A stretch of 33,419 nucleotides of DNA from Pseudomonadota bacterium (GCA_021325335.1 JAJPHJ010000084.1:1-33419); one strand, 5' to 3'. Counted from the stretch's first letter, positions 1-8,338 are shown. The notes: a model not told the origin generated them from the sequence alone. Numbers and translations are program-made.

Positions 1-39
1 CTGCGCGGCTGCGAGTGCGGCGACGGCGAACGCTCTCAT
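1..39 (-). CDS. Possible start of a secreted protein, cut by the window edge
   Basis: An ATG on the minus strand at 39-37 opens a frame that runs off the left edge after 13 codons. The visible peptide (MRAFAVAALAAAQ) looks like the start of a signal peptide: one basic residue, then Ala/Val/Leu-rich hydrophobic residues. No clear Shine-Dalgarno is visible upstream. It would be divergent from the hydrolase at 90. Nothing can be said about function, and a chance frame is possible. Confidence 0.3.
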   Translation of the reverse strand, partial: MRAFAVAALAAAQ

Positions 40-89
40 ATCCGCGTAACGCAGGCGCGCGGCGCGAGGTTCCATAAAAGCGTGCACGC

Positions 90-1130
90 GTGGTGATCCA
101 GCTCTCTCCGCTCCGTTGCGCCGGCCTCATCGGGGTCGCTTTCGTCCTCGTGGCCGCGGCCGGGTCTTCACAGTACGACCCCAAAGCGCTGCAGACACAG
201 CTGACGGGCGCGAGGGCGCAGGTGGTCGCGAACTTCCCGCGCATCGCGAGCGAAAGCGGGTACGCGGACGAGCTCGTGGCGCGCCTTGACGAGGACCAGA
301 CCGCGCTGCGCCTGACCGACGCAAGCGACCCAGCAGCGACCGAGCAGATGTCGCTACGCGTCGGGTTGGATGTAAGCCTTGCGCGGCAGCTCGTCGGTCT
401 GCCGAGCGCGACCGTGCCGGCGATCGCCCGTGGCGCGCAGATTCGTCTCGTCCGCTCGAGCGTGGATCGCACGTTCCAGCCGGTCGCCGTTTACGTCCCC
501 TCGCAGGCCAGCCTCGATCGTCCGAACGTTCTCGTGATCGTGCTCCACGGCCACGGGCAGACCGAGAGCGATTTCCTGTCGGAACCCTCGTTGCGCAAGC
601 TCGCTGATGAGAGCGATGCGATCGTGGCAGTGCCGCGGCTGCGCGGCGATCGTCCGGTCGACGCGACCACGACGAGCGATCTGTACGACACCGCCACGTC
701 GCTGCTCGCAGATTTCAAGATCGATCCACGCCGCGTCTATCTCGCCGGCTTTTCAGAGGGTGGCTTCCAGGTGTTCATGCTCGCACCGCACGATCCCAAC
801 CGGTGGGCTGGGGTGCTGAGCGCGGGCGGAACGCTGACCAATGACGACAAGGACGTGTTCGCGCGAGCCATGCAGGGGAAGCCGACGTTCTTGGTCATCG
901 GCAGCGACGATCCGTTGGTGAAAGCGGAATACGTGCGCGGAGCGGCGGGTTATCTCAACGCCAACGGCGTCGACAGCCACTACTACGAACAGCGTGGCGG
1001 CGTCCATTCGCTTGACAGCCTCATGCCGACGCTGCAGCGCGCGTGGAACGACATGCTTGCAGGTGTGCATTTCGGCACGCCCGAGCCGGATGCGGTTTCG
1101 CCTCTTCCCACACCCTCGCAGCGATATTAG
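90..1130 (+). CDS. Secreted alpha/beta hydrolase (esterase/phospholipase-like)
   Basis: This is a 346-residue protein with an N-terminal hydrophobic signal segment (about residues 8-26, ending near AAAGSS), so it is probably exported. The C-terminal two thirds is an alpha/beta hydrolase of the carboxylesterase/poly(3-hydroxybutyrate) depolymerase type. VLHGHGQ (oxyanion region) is followed by the nucleophile elbow GFSEGG, then an Asp in GSDDPL and a His near GGVHSLD, giving a plausible Ser-Asp-His triad. The first about 120 residues after the signal match nothing I recognise. The start is uncertain: GTG at 90 or GTG at 93, and the GAGG at 66-69 is too far away to decide. It stands alone upstream of a tRNA gene. 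The substrate cannot be told from the sequence. Confidence 0.75.
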   Translation: MVIQLSPLRCAGLIGVAFVLVAAAGSSQYDPKALQTQLTGARAQVVANFPRIASESGYADELVARLDEDQTALRLTDASDPAATEQMSLRVGLDVSLARQLVGLPSATVPAIARGAQIRLVRSSVDRTFQPVAVYVPSQASLDRPNVLVIVLHGHGQTESDFLSEPSLRKLADESDAIVAVPRLRGDRPVDATTTSDLYDTATSLLADFKIDPRRVYLAGFSEGGFQVFMLAPHDPNRWAGVLSAGGTLTNDDKDVFARAMQGKPTFLVIGSDDPLVKAEYVRGAAGYLNANGVDSHYYEQRGGVHSLDSLMPTLQRAWNDMLAGVHFGTPEPDAVSPLPTPSQRY

Positions 1131-1211
1131 CAAGACGCCGCACCCCAGGCGCCGAATGCGCTCGGGCTGCGGTCGACGTCTCGTCGTCGAAGGACCCGTC
1201 GTCGCTCAAAA

Positions 1212-1295
1212 GCCCTGGTGGCGGAATTGGTAGACGCGCTGGTTTCAGGTACCAGTGGCTGCAAGGCCTTAGGGGTTCGAGTCCCTTCCAGGGCA
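1212..1295 (+). tRNA. tRNA-Leu (anticodon CAG)
   Basis: This is an 84-nt cloverleaf. The acceptor arms GCCCTGG (1212-1218) and CCAGGGC (1288-1294) pair perfectly, followed by discriminator A at 1295. The anticodon stem CTGGT/ACCAG encloses the loop TTCAGGT, with anticodon CAG at 1246-1248, which reads CUG leucine codons. A long class II variable arm (GGC...GGCC type) and a T-loop with TTCGAGT fit tRNA-Leu. The 3' CCA is not encoded, so it must be added after transcription. Confidence 0.97.
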
Positions 1296-1383
1296 GCCGG
1301 TAAGACGTAGGTCCTTTAGGAAACGACGGCTTCGCGCCGAAGCACGCATTCTCACGTCATTTCAGATCGCTGCAGGAGGTTCC

Positions 1384-2661
<1,278 letters not shown>

Positions 2662-2696
2662 CGCGCGAGCCTCGCGAGCCTGCTCGCTCCAGTCGA

Positions 2697-3761
2697 TCAC
2701 GGCCGCCGCGGGAGCATAGCGGCGCTCGAGCCGACCGCTGCTCGTCCCACGAGATCGTGCCGCGGTGACTTCGAGCATGCCGGATCGGTGGCGCCGGCAT
2801 CGCCGGTCAAGAGGTACGCCTGGCAGCGGCAGCCGCCGAAATCAATGTCTTTGCGATCGCACGAGCGGCACGGCTCGGCCATCCATCCGGTCCCCCGGTA
2901 GGCGTTGAAGGCGGCCGAATGCTGCCAGATCTCCGCGAGCCCGCGCTCGCGCACGTTTTCGAACGTCAGCGTCGCGATGGCGGCCGCCGCCGGGCACGGC
3001 AAGACCCGGCCGTCGGGCGCGACGGTGAGGAAGCGGCTTGCCCAGCCGTGCATGCACGGCTTCGGAAAAACTTCGTAGTAGTCGGCGAGAACGTATGAGA
3101 TCTCCATGCGCCCGCGCAGCCGCCCGCGCGCGCCCTGCACGCTCGCGGTTGCACGGTCGACCTGCTCCCGCGAGGGCAACAGCGCCGCGCGATTGCGAAG
3201 TCCCCACCCGTAAAATTGGGCGTTCGCCAATTCGAGCCGTTTGACACCGAAACGTTCCGCGAGCGCGATGACGTCGTCGATACCGTCGATGTTGCCCGCA
3301 TGGAGCACGCAGTTGAGCGTCACCGCGACGTCTCGCTGGAGCGCCCGCACGAGGGCGTCAAGCTTGCGCTCGTGGACGGCGGCACCCGCGAAGGAATCGG
3401 CGAGCTGCGCGTGGGCGCCCTGCAGGCTGAGCTGGATGTGGTCGAGCCCGGCAAGCACGAGCCGGTCGAGCAACTCGTCGCTCAAAAACGTCCCCTGGGT
3501 GATGAGGTTCGTGTAGATCTCCCGCCGCCGCGCGCGTTCCACGATGGAGCACAGATCGTCCGGCCGCAGGGTCGGTTCGCCACCGGAGAGGTGCAGCTGC
3601 AAGATTCCGAGCGCCGCGGCCTCGTCGACGACCCGGCACCACGCGTCGGCGTCGAGCTCCGGCCTATATGCGGACAGGTCGAGCGGATTGTAACAGTAGG
3701 GGCATTGCAGGTTGCAGCGATAGGTCAGTTCGGCCAGCAGCGAGAGTGGGCGCGAAACCAT
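2697..3761 (-). CDS. pqqE: PqqA peptide cyclase (radical SAM/SPASM)
   Basis: This 354-residue radical SAM enzyme forms the Glu-Tyr carbon-carbon crosslink in PqqA, the first chemical step of PQQ biosynthesis, working with the chaperone PqqD. The N-terminus carries the radical SAM motif CNLQCPYC (C-x3-C-x2-C), and LSGGEPTLR follows. The C-terminal SPASM region has the auxiliary-cluster cysteines (CMHGW, LPCPA, CRSC, GGCRC, DPAC). The ATG at 3761 was chosen over an upstream in-frame start because it overlaps the pqqD stop as TGATG, and because family members begin close to RPLSLLAELTYRCN. It is the last gene of the pqqABCDE operon and converges on gdhA. Confidence 0.96.
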   Translation of the reverse strand: MVSRPLSLLAELTYRCNLQCPYCYNPLDLSAYRPELDADAWCRVVDEAAALGILQLHLSGGEPTLRPDDLCSIVERARRREIYTNLITQGTFLSDELLDRLVLAGLDHIQLSLQGAHAQLADSFAGAAVHERKLDALVRALQRDVAVTLNCVLHAGNIDGIDDVIALAERFGVKRLELANAQFYGWGLRNRAALLPSREQVDRATASVQGARGRLRGRMEISYVLADYYEVFPKPCMHGWASRFLTVAPDGRVLPCPAAAAIATLTFENVRERGLAEIWQHSAAFNAYRGTGWMAEPCRSCDRKDIDFGGCRCQAYLLTGDAGATDPACSKSPRHDLVGRAAVGSSAAMLPRRP

Positions 3762-4033
3762 CACGGCGCGGTCGCGGCCTCGGCGACCCACATCTTCTCA
3801 GCGAGCCGCTGCAACAGGTCTTCCACGTCGCTGCGGACGACCGCGTTGTCCATGCCGTAACGCTCGCCCAAGGCGGCAGCGATCGCATCGATCGTGCGCT
3901 TCCCATCGAGAAGCTCGACGATGGCGGCTGCGGAGTCATTGAGGTTCACGACGCCTTCGGGCACGAGCAGCACGCCCTGGCCGTCCGCGGATCGGCGAAA
4001 CCGAACCCCCTGCGCCAGCGCCGGCGGGTTCAA
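3761..4033 (-). CDS. pqqD: PQQ biosynthesis peptide chaperone PqqD
   Basis: This 90-residue protein binds the PqqA precursor and presents it to PqqE. It has the PqqD fold signature: an RFRR...LLVPEG N-terminal strand region, NDSAAAIVELLDG, then RTIDAIAAAL and a helical tail. The likely start is TTG at 4033. It overlaps the pqqC stop as TTGA, has GGGAGG at 4044-4039 five bases upstream, and gives the usual family length. The longer open frame upstream would overlap pqqC in another frame and is Arg-rich, as out-of-frame GC-rich DNA is. The stop overlaps the pqqE start by one base. In some bacteria PqqD is fused to PqqC or PqqE; here it is separate. Confidence 0.93.
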   Translation of the reverse strand: MNPPALAQGVRFRRSADGQGVLLVPEGVVNLNDSAAAIVELLDGKRTIDAIAAALGERYGMDNAVVRSDVEDLLQRLAEKMWVAEAATAP

Positions 4034-4764
4034 CCGATCCTCCCTTGACGCGTGGGACCGGCGCCGTACGCTGCCATCGTGGCGTCGAGCACCGCCCACA
4101 GGACATCGCACTTGAACTCGAGCGCGCGCACGCACGCATCCTGCAGGTCGAGAGTCGTCGCTTCTTCGAGCACCCACGAGAGCGCGTAGGCGGCATCGCG
4201 CGGCGCAAGCGTGAGACGGCGGCGGAAGTACGCAAGGCCGTGCTCGTCGATCCACGGATACTTCGTGGCGAGCACTTCGATGCGATGCGCCATGAGATCG
4301 GGAGCGAACAGCTCGGTGAGCGAAGAGGCGACGGCCACGACCCACGGCTGGGTGCGCGCCAGCGTCACGTACGCATCCACGGCGAAACGGGTTCCCGGGT
4401 GCACCTCAACTTCGGCCAGCACCTGCGCCTCGCTCAGTCCGACCGCGCGCGCGAGACCAAGCCAGGACTCGATGCCGCCTTCGTGCTCCGCGCTTCCGTC
4501 CTGGTCGATGATGCGCGTGATCCAGCGCCTGCGTTTCTCGCGATCGGGGAGGTGCGAGAGGATCGCCGCATCTTTGACCGGGATGTTCTTTTGATAGTAG
4601 TAACGGTTGGCGACCCAGCCGCGGATCTGTTCGCGCGTCAACACGCCTTCGTGCATCGCGCGGTGAAACGGATGCTTGTCGTGATAGCGCGACGCGCCGA
4701 CGGCGCGCAGGCGCTCTTCGAAATGGTGGCGCAGCTCTGGTCCGCCGTGCATGCGGGTCGTCAA
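4030..4764 (-). CDS. pqqC: Pyrroloquinoline-quinone synthase PqqC
   Basis: This 244-residue cofactor-free oxidase catalyses the final eight-electron oxidation and ring closure to PQQ. Family motifs are evident: YHDKHPFHRAMHEG near the N-terminus, WVANRYYYQKNIPVKDAAI, DQDGSAEHEGGIESWL, and the helical C-terminal half with TELFAPDLMAHR and KYPWIDEHGL. The length is typical. The start is taken as TTG at 4764, overlapping the pqqB stop as TTGA, with GGAG eight bases upstream; an ATG four codons later (4752) is the alternative. It is the third gene of the operon and overlaps pqqD by four bases in the same TTGA arrangement. Confidence 0.96.
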   Translation of the reverse strand: MTTRMHGGPELRHHFEERLRAVGASRYHDKHPFHRAMHEGVLTREQIRGWVANRYYYQKNIPVKDAAILSHLPDREKRRRWITRIIDQDGSAEHEGGIESWLGLARAVGLSEAQVLAEVEVHPGTRFAVDAYVTLARTQPWVVAVASSLTELFAPDLMAHRIEVLATKYPWIDEHGLAYFRRRLTLAPRDAAYALSWVLEEATTLDLQDACVRALEFKCDVLWAVLDATMAAYGAGPTRQGRIG

Positions 4765-5645
4765 AGCTCGATCTCCAGGCCGTCGTCGCAGACAGCGAAT
4801 CCGGCGCGCGCGAGCTCGTGCGCTGCTGCCGACGCCGGATCGAGGATGGGATTGGAATTGTTCACGTGCGTGACATAGCGGCGCTTGGCGCCCGTGCCTG
4901 CGACGCGCTCTAAAGAGCCGCCAGGGCCGCTCAGGGGCGCGTGACCCATCTCGCGCGAGGTGCGCGATCCCAATCCGAGGTCGACCATTTCTTCGTCGCT
5001 CCAGAAGGTCCCGTCCAGGAACGCTGCGTCCGCCTGCGCGAGCTCTCCCTCGAGCGCCGCGTCGAGTTCGAGGAAGATCGGCGCATACAGCACGCGCGCA
5101 TTCCCCTGAGCCAAGACGAACGCCACGGCCGCACCGTCAGCCGGCGCGCCGCCCGCATACGATGGCAATCGACCCGAAACGGGGATCGCCCACACGTCGA
5201 GCTGCCCGCCGAACCGTGCGACCAATACCCGGCCGGCGACTGCATCGAACGTGTGCCAGCTATAGCGCGCGTCGAATTGGCCGAACATCGCGGCATCGCA
5301 GAGCGTCGTCTTCACGAGGCGAGTGGAGAAGATGTCGAGTTTTGCAGCTTGTCTGAACTCGAGCAGGCCGGCGACGTGATCGATGTTCGCATCGGTGAGC
5401 AAGAGCGCCGCTAGCGGACTCTCGCGGCGCAGGGCGGGCCGCAGCGACGGCGTCGACGCGAACTGCGCGCCGATATCGGCGCCTGCGTTGACTAAAACCC
5501 AACGCTCGCCGTCGCCGCTCGCCGCGAGCGCGGCAGTCGTACGCGATGGAATTCTCTTCGCGCGAGCGGAGTCGCAGTTCGGGCATCCGCAGTTCCACTG
5601 CGGGAGTCCGCCGCCGGCCGCGCTCCCTAGGGCTACGATTCGCAT
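4761..5645 (-). CDS. pqqB: PQQ biosynthesis protein PqqB (metallo-beta-lactamase fold)
   Basis: This 294-residue member of the metallo-beta-lactamase superfamily is implicated in oxidising the excised Glu-Tyr dipeptide intermediate. It opens with the family hallmark LGSAAGGGLPQWNC, then the structural zinc motif CGCPNC. Like other PqqB proteins it has LLTDANIDHVAGL in place of the classic HxHxDH motif. THVNNSNPI near the C-terminus is also characteristic. The ATG at 5645 places the conserved MRIVALGSAAGGG at the N-terminus. An upstream in-frame ATG at 5666 lies inside the pqqA-pqqB hairpin and is disfavoured. No strong Shine-Dalgarno is visible, which fits lower translation of pqqB than of pqqA. 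The stop overlaps pqqC. Confidence 0.95.
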   Translation of the reverse strand: MRIVALGSAAGGGLPQWNCGCPNCDSARAKRIPSRTTAALAASGDGERWVLVNAGADIGAQFASTPSLRPALRRESPLAALLLTDANIDHVAGLLEFRQAAKLDIFSTRLVKTTLCDAAMFGQFDARYSWHTFDAVAGRVLVARFGGQLDVWAIPVSGRLPSYAGGAPADGAAVAFVLAQGNARVLYAPIFLELDAALEGELAQADAAFLDGTFWSDEEMVDLGLGSRTSREMGHAPLSGPGGSLERVAGTGAKRRYVTHVNNSNPILDPASAAAHELARAGFAVCDDGLEIEL

Positions 5646-5662
5646 GATGCGGTGCGGAAAAT

Positions 5663-5693
5663 GCATGAGCCACAGCGTTGCTGTGGCTCATGC
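5663..5693 (-). promoter_or_regulatory. Strong hairpin between pqqA and pqqB
   Basis: This is a perfect 14-bp inverted repeat (GCATGAGCCACAGC and its complement) around a 3-nt loop. It lies 19 bases after the pqqA stop and ends 17 bases before the pqqB ATG. No T-run follows on the minus strand, so it is not a classic intrinsic terminator. Such a structure can stabilise a short pqqA transcript or attenuate read-through. In methylotrophs pqqA mRNA is known to exceed the downstream message, and this hairpin could serve that role here (inference). Confidence 0.75.
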
Positions 5694-5712
5694 GCTTTGG
5701 ACCGGTCCGCCC

Positions 5713-5808
5713 TCAGACGGGCGTCCGCTCAGCGTCGTTCCCCAGGTATGCCGTCACCTCGGCTCCCAGGGCAATCACCGTGAAGTCGGGCTTCTGCCAC
5801 GTTTGCAT
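5713..5808 (-). CDS. pqqA: PQQ precursor peptide PqqA
   Basis: This 31-residue ribosomally made precursor supplies the Glu and Tyr that become PQQ. The peptide begins MQTWQKPDF, as PqqA peptides do, and contains LGAEVTAYLG with the crosslinked pair Glu17 and Tyr21 in the diagnostic E-x3-Y spacing. A ten-residue tail follows the tyrosine and would be removed by protease. The ATG at 5808-5806 is preceded by AAGGAG at 5823-5818, nine bases upstream, the best ribosome site in the operon. It is the first gene of pqqABCDE, 67 bases ahead of pqqB and separated from it by a strong hairpin. It is easily missed because of its size. Confidence 0.95.
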   Translation of the reverse strand: MQTWQKPDFTVIALGAEVTAYLGNDAERTPV

Positions 5809-5886
5809 GGTGATCCACTCCTTCGCGCGTCCTCATCCGGAGAACTCAAAGCGCGTTTTCTTTTCATCGTACGGAGCTTCCTTTGG

Positions 5887-5918
5887 AAGGGAAATCCAAA
5901 CTGACCAAGGGAAAATCC
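5887..5918. promoter_or_regulatory. Direct repeat in the divergent pqqA / dehydrogenase promoter region
   Basis: AAGGGAAATCC (5887-5897) recurs as AAGGGAAAATCC (5907-5918). The starts are 20 bases apart, about two helical turns, so a dimeric regulator could bind both on one face of the DNA. The 183-base gap between pqqA (start 5808) and the dehydrogenase (start 5992) must hold both promoters. I could not pick out convincing -35/-10 boxes in it. The operator role is inference. Confidence 0.35.
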
Positions 5919-5991
5919 GGTCCCCGCTTGGGCCCGATTCATGCTCCGCGGAGCGAACGTATGCACGAGCAGGCCGAGGAGTGACGAGCAA

Positions 5992-6900
5992 ATGGCACCA
6001 TCGCCAAGGATCGGAATCGTGGGCGTCGGCCGCATGGGCGCGAACATCGGGCGCCGCCTCAAAGACGTCGGATATGCGGTGACTGCGGTCTACGACACGC
6101 GCCCCGAGGTGGCAAAGGAACTGGCCCAGGAGCTCGGCGCGAAGCCTGCGCAAACGCTGTCGCAGCTCAACGAGCTTTCGGACGTGGTAATCACCGTGGT
6201 CACCGACGATCAGGCGATGCGCTCCATCTACGCGACGTCGGGAGACAGCCTGCTCAACGGCGCGAAAGGCCACCTCTATGTGAACTGCGCGACGATATCG
6301 CCGTCGGTGCATGTCGAGGTCGAAAAGCTGACGGGCGAGCGCGGTGCGCACAGCCTGGAGGCGTGCATGGCAAGTTCGATACCGCAAGCGCGCGAAGGCA
6401 CGCTCTATCTCATGGTGGGCGGCAGCAAAGAGGCCTTCGAGCGAGCCAAACCCATGCTCGAGCAGATGAGTTCGTCCTTGAAATTCGTGGGCAAGGCGGG
6501 TCAGGCGGCCAAAGTCAAAGCGCTCGTCAACATGGTCATGAACATCAACACGGCCGGACTCGCCGAGGGCCTGGGGTTGGCCGACGCGCTCGGCCTCGAC
6601 CTGACGATGGTGCGTGAAGTGTTCTCGCAAACGGGCGCGGGATCGCGGGTGCTCGTCACCGACGGCGAAGACATGCAAAACCGAGCACACGATTGCTACT
6701 TCTCGGGGGCGCACGCGGCGAAAGATTCAGGCATCGCCGTCGCCCTGGCCCGAGAACAGGGGCTCGATCTGCCCCTCGCCGAGGCGACAAAAACGCAATT
6801 CGACAGAATGGTCGCGGAAGGGCTTGGCGAACTGGATAAGTCCGGCGTGGCCGAGCTGACCTTCTTGTCCCGACACGCTCGCCAGCACGCACGCACGTGA
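5992..6900 (+). CDS. NAD(P)-dependent beta-hydroxyacid dehydrogenase (3-hydroxyisobutyrate dehydrogenase-like)
   Basis: This 302-residue cytosolic oxidoreductase has the length of the beta-hydroxyacid dehydrogenase family (3-hydroxyisobutyrate, tartronate semialdehyde and glyoxylate/succinic semialdehyde reductases). The N-terminal Rossmann motif GIVGVGRMGANIG (8-20) is clear. GTLYLMVGG (136-144) and the helix with Lys174/Lys176 and Asn180 (K-x3-N) match the catalytic region. The usual DAPVSGG substrate loop is replaced by EACMASSIPQAREG, so the substrate is probably not the textbook one. ATG 5992 is preceded by GAGGAG (5976-5981) with 10-base spacing and is preferred over ATG 5941. It is divergent from pqqA and probably co-transcribed with the next gene, 54 bases on. 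Confidence 0.85.
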   Translation: MAPSPRIGIVGVGRMGANIGRRLKDVGYAVTAVYDTRPEVAKELAQELGAKPAQTLSQLNELSDVVITVVTDDQAMRSIYATSGDSLLNGAKGHLYVNCATISPSVHVEVEKLTGERGAHSLEACMASSIPQAREGTLYLMVGGSKEAFERAKPMLEQMSSSLKFVGKAGQAAKVKALVNMVMNINTAGLAEGLGLADALGLDLTMVREVFSQTGAGSRVLVTDGEDMQNRAHDCYFSGAHAAKDSGIAVALAREQGLDLPLAEATKTQFDRMVAEGLGELDKSGVAELTFLSRHARQHART

Positions 6901-6954
6901 TGCAGGCCGGTTTTTCCCTATTTCCATCGCCGCTCACCTTACAGGAGGAATGAC

Positions 6955-7401
6955 ATGGCGGTAGCTTCTCACACGAAGATCACCCCCACGATCAGCTCGG
7001 GCACCGCGGGACCGCTGGGCGCCGTCCATCTCCCGCGCCTCTGGACCAAGCTCACGCTTGCGTCGGCCGGGCTCTTGCCGGAAGGCTACGACGAGTGCGG
7101 TCCGGGATTCGATGCGCTCACGATCAGCAACCTCGGACTCAACAAGGATGAGGTCATCACCTACGTGCGTACGCGCAAGCCGACCTACGTGGAATTTGAA
7201 GAGTGGGTCCGCACGAAGGGCAAGACCGATCCCGAAACGATCAAGAAGCACAACGCCGCCGTCCACGGCTACCATCACGCAGACGACAAGGCGGCGCACA
7301 TGCGCCAGGACATGGGCCTGCCGCACCAGCACGTCAAAGACGCCGTGACGCTCAACATGCTCGAGGATCTGCACGAGTTGCACCAGACGGTCACCAAGTA
7401 G
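6955..7401 (+). CDS. DUF5069-like protein
   Basis: This 148-residue soluble protein has no signal peptide or membrane segment. The N-terminal half (GAVHLPRLWTKLTLASAGLLPEGY, then GFDALTISNLGLNKDEVITYV) resembles the DUF5069 family from memory: HLPRL, LPE-Y and a C-terminal acidic helix-rich part. Function is unknown. The C-terminal half is His-rich (HNAAVHGYHHADDKAAHMRQ; HQHVKD; LHELHQ), which could bind a metal, but this is not proven. A strong Shine-Dalgarno AGGAGG at 6943-6948 sets the ATG at 6955. It follows the dehydrogenase in the same direction and is closed by an intrinsic terminator at 7417. Confidence 0.7.
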   Translation: MAVASHTKITPTISSGTAGPLGAVHLPRLWTKLTLASAGLLPEGYDECGPGFDALTISNLGLNKDEVITYVRTRKPTYVEFEEWVRTKGKTDPETIKKHNAAVHGYHHADDKAAHMRQDMGLPHQHVKDAVTLNMLEDLHELHQTVTK

Positions 7402-7416
7402 CAGCACCGCCAAGCG

Positions 7417-7453
7417 AAAGACGCGCGACTTCATGCCGCGCGTCTTTGTTTTT
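7417..7453 (+). terminator. Rho-independent terminator
   Basis: Arms AAAGACGCGCG (7417-7427) and CGCGCGTCTTT (7437-7447) form an 11-bp stem with a 9-nt loop, followed by GTTTTT. It lies 16 bases after the stop at 7401. The reverse strand also has an A-rich/T-rich flank, so it may serve the convergent hydrolase at 7497 too. Confidence 0.9.
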
Positions 7454-7455
7454 GT

Positions 7456-7475
7456 GGCGCACATAAATGTGCGCC
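7456..7475. repeat. Short palindromic element
   Basis: GGCGCACAT and ATGTGCGCC flank AA, a 20-base near-perfect palindrome right after the terminator, followed by GCTACA. It has the same design as the palindromes at the right end of the window (GC-rich arms, AT core, CTACA flank) and may belong to the same dispersed, REP-like family. Confidence 0.6.
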
Positions 7476-7496
7476 GCTACATTACAAGAGTCCGGG

Positions 7497-8285
7497 TTAC
7501 ACCTCTAAGAAGGCCTTCGCGTGGGCGAGATAGCGCTCGAATGCGGTGCGGTGCAAGTTGTGTCCCTGGTCGTCGAAAGGAACGATCGTGACGTTGGGAC
7601 CCGCTTGTGCCCGCAAGAACGCGAGGTCTTCTTCGCTCATTACGGATTCTGCCGGGGCGGCCGCCAACATGAGTATGCGCGTCGGGTAGTCGACCAGGGA
7701 CGGGCGCAGATCCCAGCCGCCCTCGTCCACACGGTTCTCACTTCCGAGCCTCGCGATCGTCTGGGCGCGCATGCGCTTCACGGCATGCAGTTTTCCTTCA
7801 ACGTCGAGTTCGTGCCAGGACGACAGGCGCTCGCGCAGATCCGCCTCGAGCGCGGCGGGAGACAGGGCAAAATCGCGCTCGACGTCGTCGAGATATTCTT
7901 TGCGCCAAATGCCCGCCGGCACGTATAGCATGGGATCGACCGCCACGACGCGCATCGCAAACCGTTCCCTGCCGCCGAGCACGGCCACAGCACCGCCCCA
8001 CGAATGACCGATGAGGTTCACGGGTTCGCCGATCGCGTTCGCCACCGCACGTAAATCCTCGAGACTTTGCGCCAGCGTCATTGGCCCGGGCACGTCGGAC
8101 GAGTCGCCGTGGCCGCGCTGATCGTAGGCGAAGACGCGGAAGGATCGTTCGAGTGCCAGCGCGGTCCGCTCCCACGAACGTCGCGAACTGGTGATGCCGT
8201 GAACGCAGACCACCGCGGGTCCGGCCGCGCCCCACGATTGCAGGGTGGTGAACGCGCCGTCGTTCAGAGCGACTTTCTGTTCCAT
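7497..8285 (-). CDS. Alpha/beta-fold hydrolase
   Basis: This 262-residue cytosolic hydrolase is of the small esterase / C-C hydrolase / haloperoxidase-like group. VCVHGITSSRRSW is the oxyanion loop, YDQRGHGDS the family signature after strand 4, GHSWGG the nucleophile elbow with catalytic Ser, and QGHNLHR near the C-terminus carries the catalytic His. A lid domain lies between, around residues 125-190. There is no signal peptide. The ATG at 8285 is divergent from egtD (53 bases between the starts). The gene ends beside the terminator and palindrome at 7417-7475. Its substrate cannot be told. Confidence 0.85.
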   Translation of the reverse strand: MEQKVALNDGAFTTLQSWGAAGPAVVCVHGITSSRRSWERTALALERSFRVFAYDQRGHGDSSDVPGPMTLAQSLEDLRAVANAIGEPVNLIGHSWGGAVAVLGGRERFAMRVVAVDPMLYVPAGIWRKEYLDDVERDFALSPAALEADLRERLSSWHELDVEGKLHAVKRMRAQTIARLGSENRVDEGGWDLRPSLVDYPTRILMLAAAPAESVMSEEDLAFLRAQAGPNVTIVPFDDQGHNLHRTAFERYLAHAKAFLEV

Positions 8286-8338
8286 CCTCGTCCCGCTTCG
8301 AGAGAGCGATAAGCGAGGCCCTGTGCGAATGAGCGGCG

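Noticed and set aside
1296-1383. Riboswitch or attenuator ahead of gdhA
   Set aside because: Only a 6-bp hairpin (GCTTCG/CGAAGC at 1329-1343) is visible; there are no recognisable riboswitch core motifs.
2674-2687. Terminator between gdhA and pqqE
   Set aside because: GCGAGC-CT-GCTCGC has only a 2-base loop and no T-run on either strand, so it is not convincing in GC-rich DNA.
3761-4345. Long 194-codon version of pqqD
   Set aside because: The upstream part overlaps pqqC in another frame, is Arg-rich, and the TTG start at 4033 has a Shine-Dalgarno and the family length.
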